DNA from: Candidatus Nanopelagicales bacterium
GTDB taxonomy: Bacteria; Actinomycetota; Actinomycetes; S36-B12; UBA10799
DNA: 6,966 nucleotides
Reading direction: 5' to 3'
Assembly: GCA_025455985.1 (NCBI GenBank)
Contig: JALOLM010000146.1
Coordinates: forward strand, 1-6,966
Shown: piece by piece, positions 5,417-6,966 of the stretch
How positions within the stretch are numbered: position 1 is the stretch's first letter
Layout of the letters: each line of letters opens with the position of its first letter
The notes under the pieces: model-generated
Databases searched by the model: none
Told to the model about the DNA's origin: nothing
The model's input: the letters and a program-made list of their open reading frames with translations, nothing else
Translations under genes and position numbers: made by a program

Positions 5417-6800
5417 TGCCCCCCTGCAGAATCCGCCGGGACAACTCCGTGCGGGCGCTCGCCTCGCGCGCCTGACCCAACGTGACGATCCCCATCTCGG
5501 CCAGCCGCGGCACCATGCGCACAAAGACTTCGGCAGTCGCTAAGGCGTCGCCCAGCGCGGTGTGCCGGCCGAACACCTCCACGCCGAAACGCCGGCACAC
5601 GTAGTCCAAGCCGTGCCGCGCTTCCGGGTCCGGGTCGAGCACCGCCGACAGCAGCATCGTGTCCAGGCTCAGAGCCTCGAGTGGCACGTCAGCACGTTCG
5701 GCCACCGGCCGCAGGAAGCCGAAGTCGAAGCCGGTGTGGTGGGCCACGAGCACGGAGTCGGCGGCGTACTGCGAGAACTCGGCCACTACCTCCGTGGCAG
5801 TGGCGGCGCCCACGACCATCTCGTCAGTGATCCCGTGGAAACTCGTTGACAGGGCAGGGATGGGACGTCCCGGGTTGATCAGCGCGTCGAAAGTGTCGTC
5901 GGCGCGCACCACTGCCGCATCCACCCGCACCGCCCCAATAGCGACCAGCCGGTCACCGGCATCCACGTGCAGGCCGGTCGTCTCGCAGTCCACGACAGTG
6001 AACACGATGTCCGCCAGCGGAGTCTGCAGCCACTCGGCCCGGCTCGGGACGGGACGAGACGGCCGGGCCAGGTCGACGCTCAACCCGACGTTCGGGCCGG
6101 TCGGGTCAAGTTCCGACGGGTTGCCCACCACCAGGACCATCGCGGGCTCACCGGGGCCAGTGATCCGGACCAGAAGGATCGCCGTACCGCGTACGACAGC
6201 ACGCGGCCGGTGCCCGTCCAGAGCCTGGGCCAGCAGCGGCATGAAGTCCTCAGCGTCGAAGACCCCGAAGATGCTGCGACCTGCCGCCAGCGGCGTGCGT
6301 CCCCGCAACGCGCTGCGGGCTGCCGGGTTGACCAGCAGCACCCGCCCGCGGTCGTCCACGACCCCCACCGGCACGTCCAAACCGGTGAGGACTGCGAGCA
6401 GGCCGTCGCGTTCGAGGCGCAGCTCGGCGTGGGCAGCCTCCAACTGATCGGACAACCGGGACTCCGCACTGGCATGACGTGCCGCCAGGACGTTGATGGC
6501 GTCCTCCGTGGCCGACCCGCCGGGGAGTCGGTGCTCGGGGTTGACGTCGGCGATCATGCGCACCGCAGACGCCGTGCGCTCGTCCTGGTGCTGTTCAGCC
6601 CGCCACGTGCTCCAGGCGATCCACCCGATCAGTCCCACCAGCAGGACCAGCCCGAGCGCCATCACCCAGACCTGTCCCCGCACCGCGTCGACAAGATCCT
6701 GCCGGGACCCCGCCGGAAGGTCGGCTAGCACGACGGCGACCGTCAACGCGGGCACCACCGTGGCCACCGCGATCAGCGCAAAGACTCTCCAGCGGGTCAT
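5412..6800 (-). CDS. membrane-anchored PAS-like sensor fused to DEDDh 3'-5' exonuclease
   Basis: The product has 462 residues. Helices at about 5-26 and 45-65 enclose a short outside loop. A charged, probably coiled-coil linker follows (66-130). Next is a PAS-like domain (about 130-226; VGVVDDRGRVLLVNPAA is typical), then a DnaQ-type exonuclease domain (about 263-432). The full DEDDh catalytic set is present: D271 and E273 (VVDCETTGL), D359 (HHTGFDFGFL), H413 and D418 (GRHTALGDALATAE). The domain should cut single-stranded DNA, RNA or short oligonucleotides from the 3' end in the cytoplasm, with two metal ions. It is not a replicative epsilon subunit, given the membrane anchor and sensor domain. 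The ATG overlaps the stop of the upstream DUF294-type gene (ATGA), showing translational coupling. From memory, this pairing recurs in other bacteria, often near sodium/solute symporters. Substrate and signal are unknown. Confidence 0.92.
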   Translation of the reverse strand: MTRWRVFALIAVATVVPALTVAVVLADLPAGSRQDLVDAVRGQVWVMALGLVLLVGLIGWIAWSTWRAEQHQDERTASAVRMIADVNPEHRLPGGSATEDAINVLAARHASAESRLSDQLEAAHAELRLERDGLLAVLTGLDVPVGVVDDRGRVLLVNPAARSALRGRTPLAAGRSIFGVFDAEDFMPLLAQALDGHRPRAVVRGTAILLVRITGPGEPAMVLVVGNPSELDPTGPNVGLSVDLARPSRPVPSRAEWLQTPLADIVFTVVDCETTGLHVDAGDRLVAIGAVRVDAAVVRADDTFDALINPGRPIPALSTSFHGITDEMVVGAATATEVVAEFSQYAADSVLVAHHTGFDFGFLRPVAERADVPLEALSLDTMLLSAVLDPDPEARHGLDYVCRRFGVEVFGRHTALGDALATAEVFVRMVPRLAEMGIVTLGQAREASARTELSRRILQGGS

Positions 6801-6966
6801 AGGTCCGTCCTGAATGCCAGGGAGGTCGCGGCCTGCGCACTCTTCACAGCACGGAACGCGGCCTTCACCTCCTCGATCTGCTCGTCGGTCAGCGCTGCCG
6901 GGTCCACCTTGTCGGTGACGTACTGGCGGTTGTCGATCTGCTGCAACTGGTTGCGCAACCTCATGG
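6797..6966 (-). CDS. 3' end of DUF294-type nucleotidyltransferase-like protein (partial)
   Basis: The last 55 codons enter from the right edge and stop at TGA 6797-6799, overlapping the ATG of the exonuclease fusion by four bases. The sequence has the look of the end of the DUF294 C-terminal domain: an LRLRNQLQQID stretch, then a VDPAALTDEQIEEVKAAFRAVK helix, and a terminal RTDL. In this family the full protein usually has a cyclic-nucleotide-binding domain, two CBS domains and a GlnD-like nucleotidyltransferase fold before this helical end. None of those lie in the window, so the domain content is inferred from the family. The Met at 6962-6964 is probably internal rather than the start. Confidence 0.75.
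   Translation of the reverse strand, partial: MRLRNQLQQIDNRQYVTDKVDPAALTDEQIEEVKAAFRAVKSAQAATSLAFRTDL

Noticed and set aside
4344..5543. Long plus-strand open frame of 399 codons over the channel-like gene
   Set aside because: Its product is dominated by Arg, Pro, Gly and His. It is a GC-rich shadow of the real gene, which has membrane helices and a pore segment.

Overview
The window looks like chromosomal DNA of a high-GC actinobacterium. Coding DNA is about 63% G+C with mostly G/C third codon positions, ribosome sites are strong GGAGG sequences, some starts are GTG, and several proteins resemble actinobacterial families. The genus cannot be told from what is here.

Layout, left to right. 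(1) The 3' end of an unidentified plus-strand gene (1-158) runs tail to tail into (2) a small secreted protein of unknown function on the minus strand (124-828). (3) Upstream of it, also minus, is a beta-carbonic anhydrase (947-1699) with a complete zinc site. Its 3' end appears frameshifted, and a protein-like tail continues in another frame to 906. (4) Next, minus, is a 14-helix DHA2 multidrug exporter of the EmrB/QacA/SmvA type (1789-3306). (5) Then, minus, a second secreted protein with a PEGA-like beta domain (3357-4223). Genes 5, 4 and 3 are close together on one strand (gaps of 50 and 89 bases) and may be cotranscribed from a promoter in the 85-base divergent gap 4224-4308. (6) Divergent from that, plus, is a three-helix membrane protein with a potassium-channel-like pore segment and a long soluble C-terminal region (4309-5409). 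(7) Convergent with it, only two bases away, is a minus-strand membrane-anchored PAS-like/DEDDh exonuclease fusion (5412-6800). It overlaps by ATGA with (8) the 3' end of a DUF294-type nucleotidyltransferase-like signalling protein (6797-6966).

The most interesting parts are the translationally coupled DUF294/sensor-exonuclease pair, the channel-like protein with a non-canonical filter, and the damaged or recoded end of the carbonic anhydrase. No RNA genes, CRISPR arrays, insertion sequences or intrinsic terminators with a T-tract were seen. There is no gene-free stretch over 300 bases; the longest gaps are about 80-120 bases.
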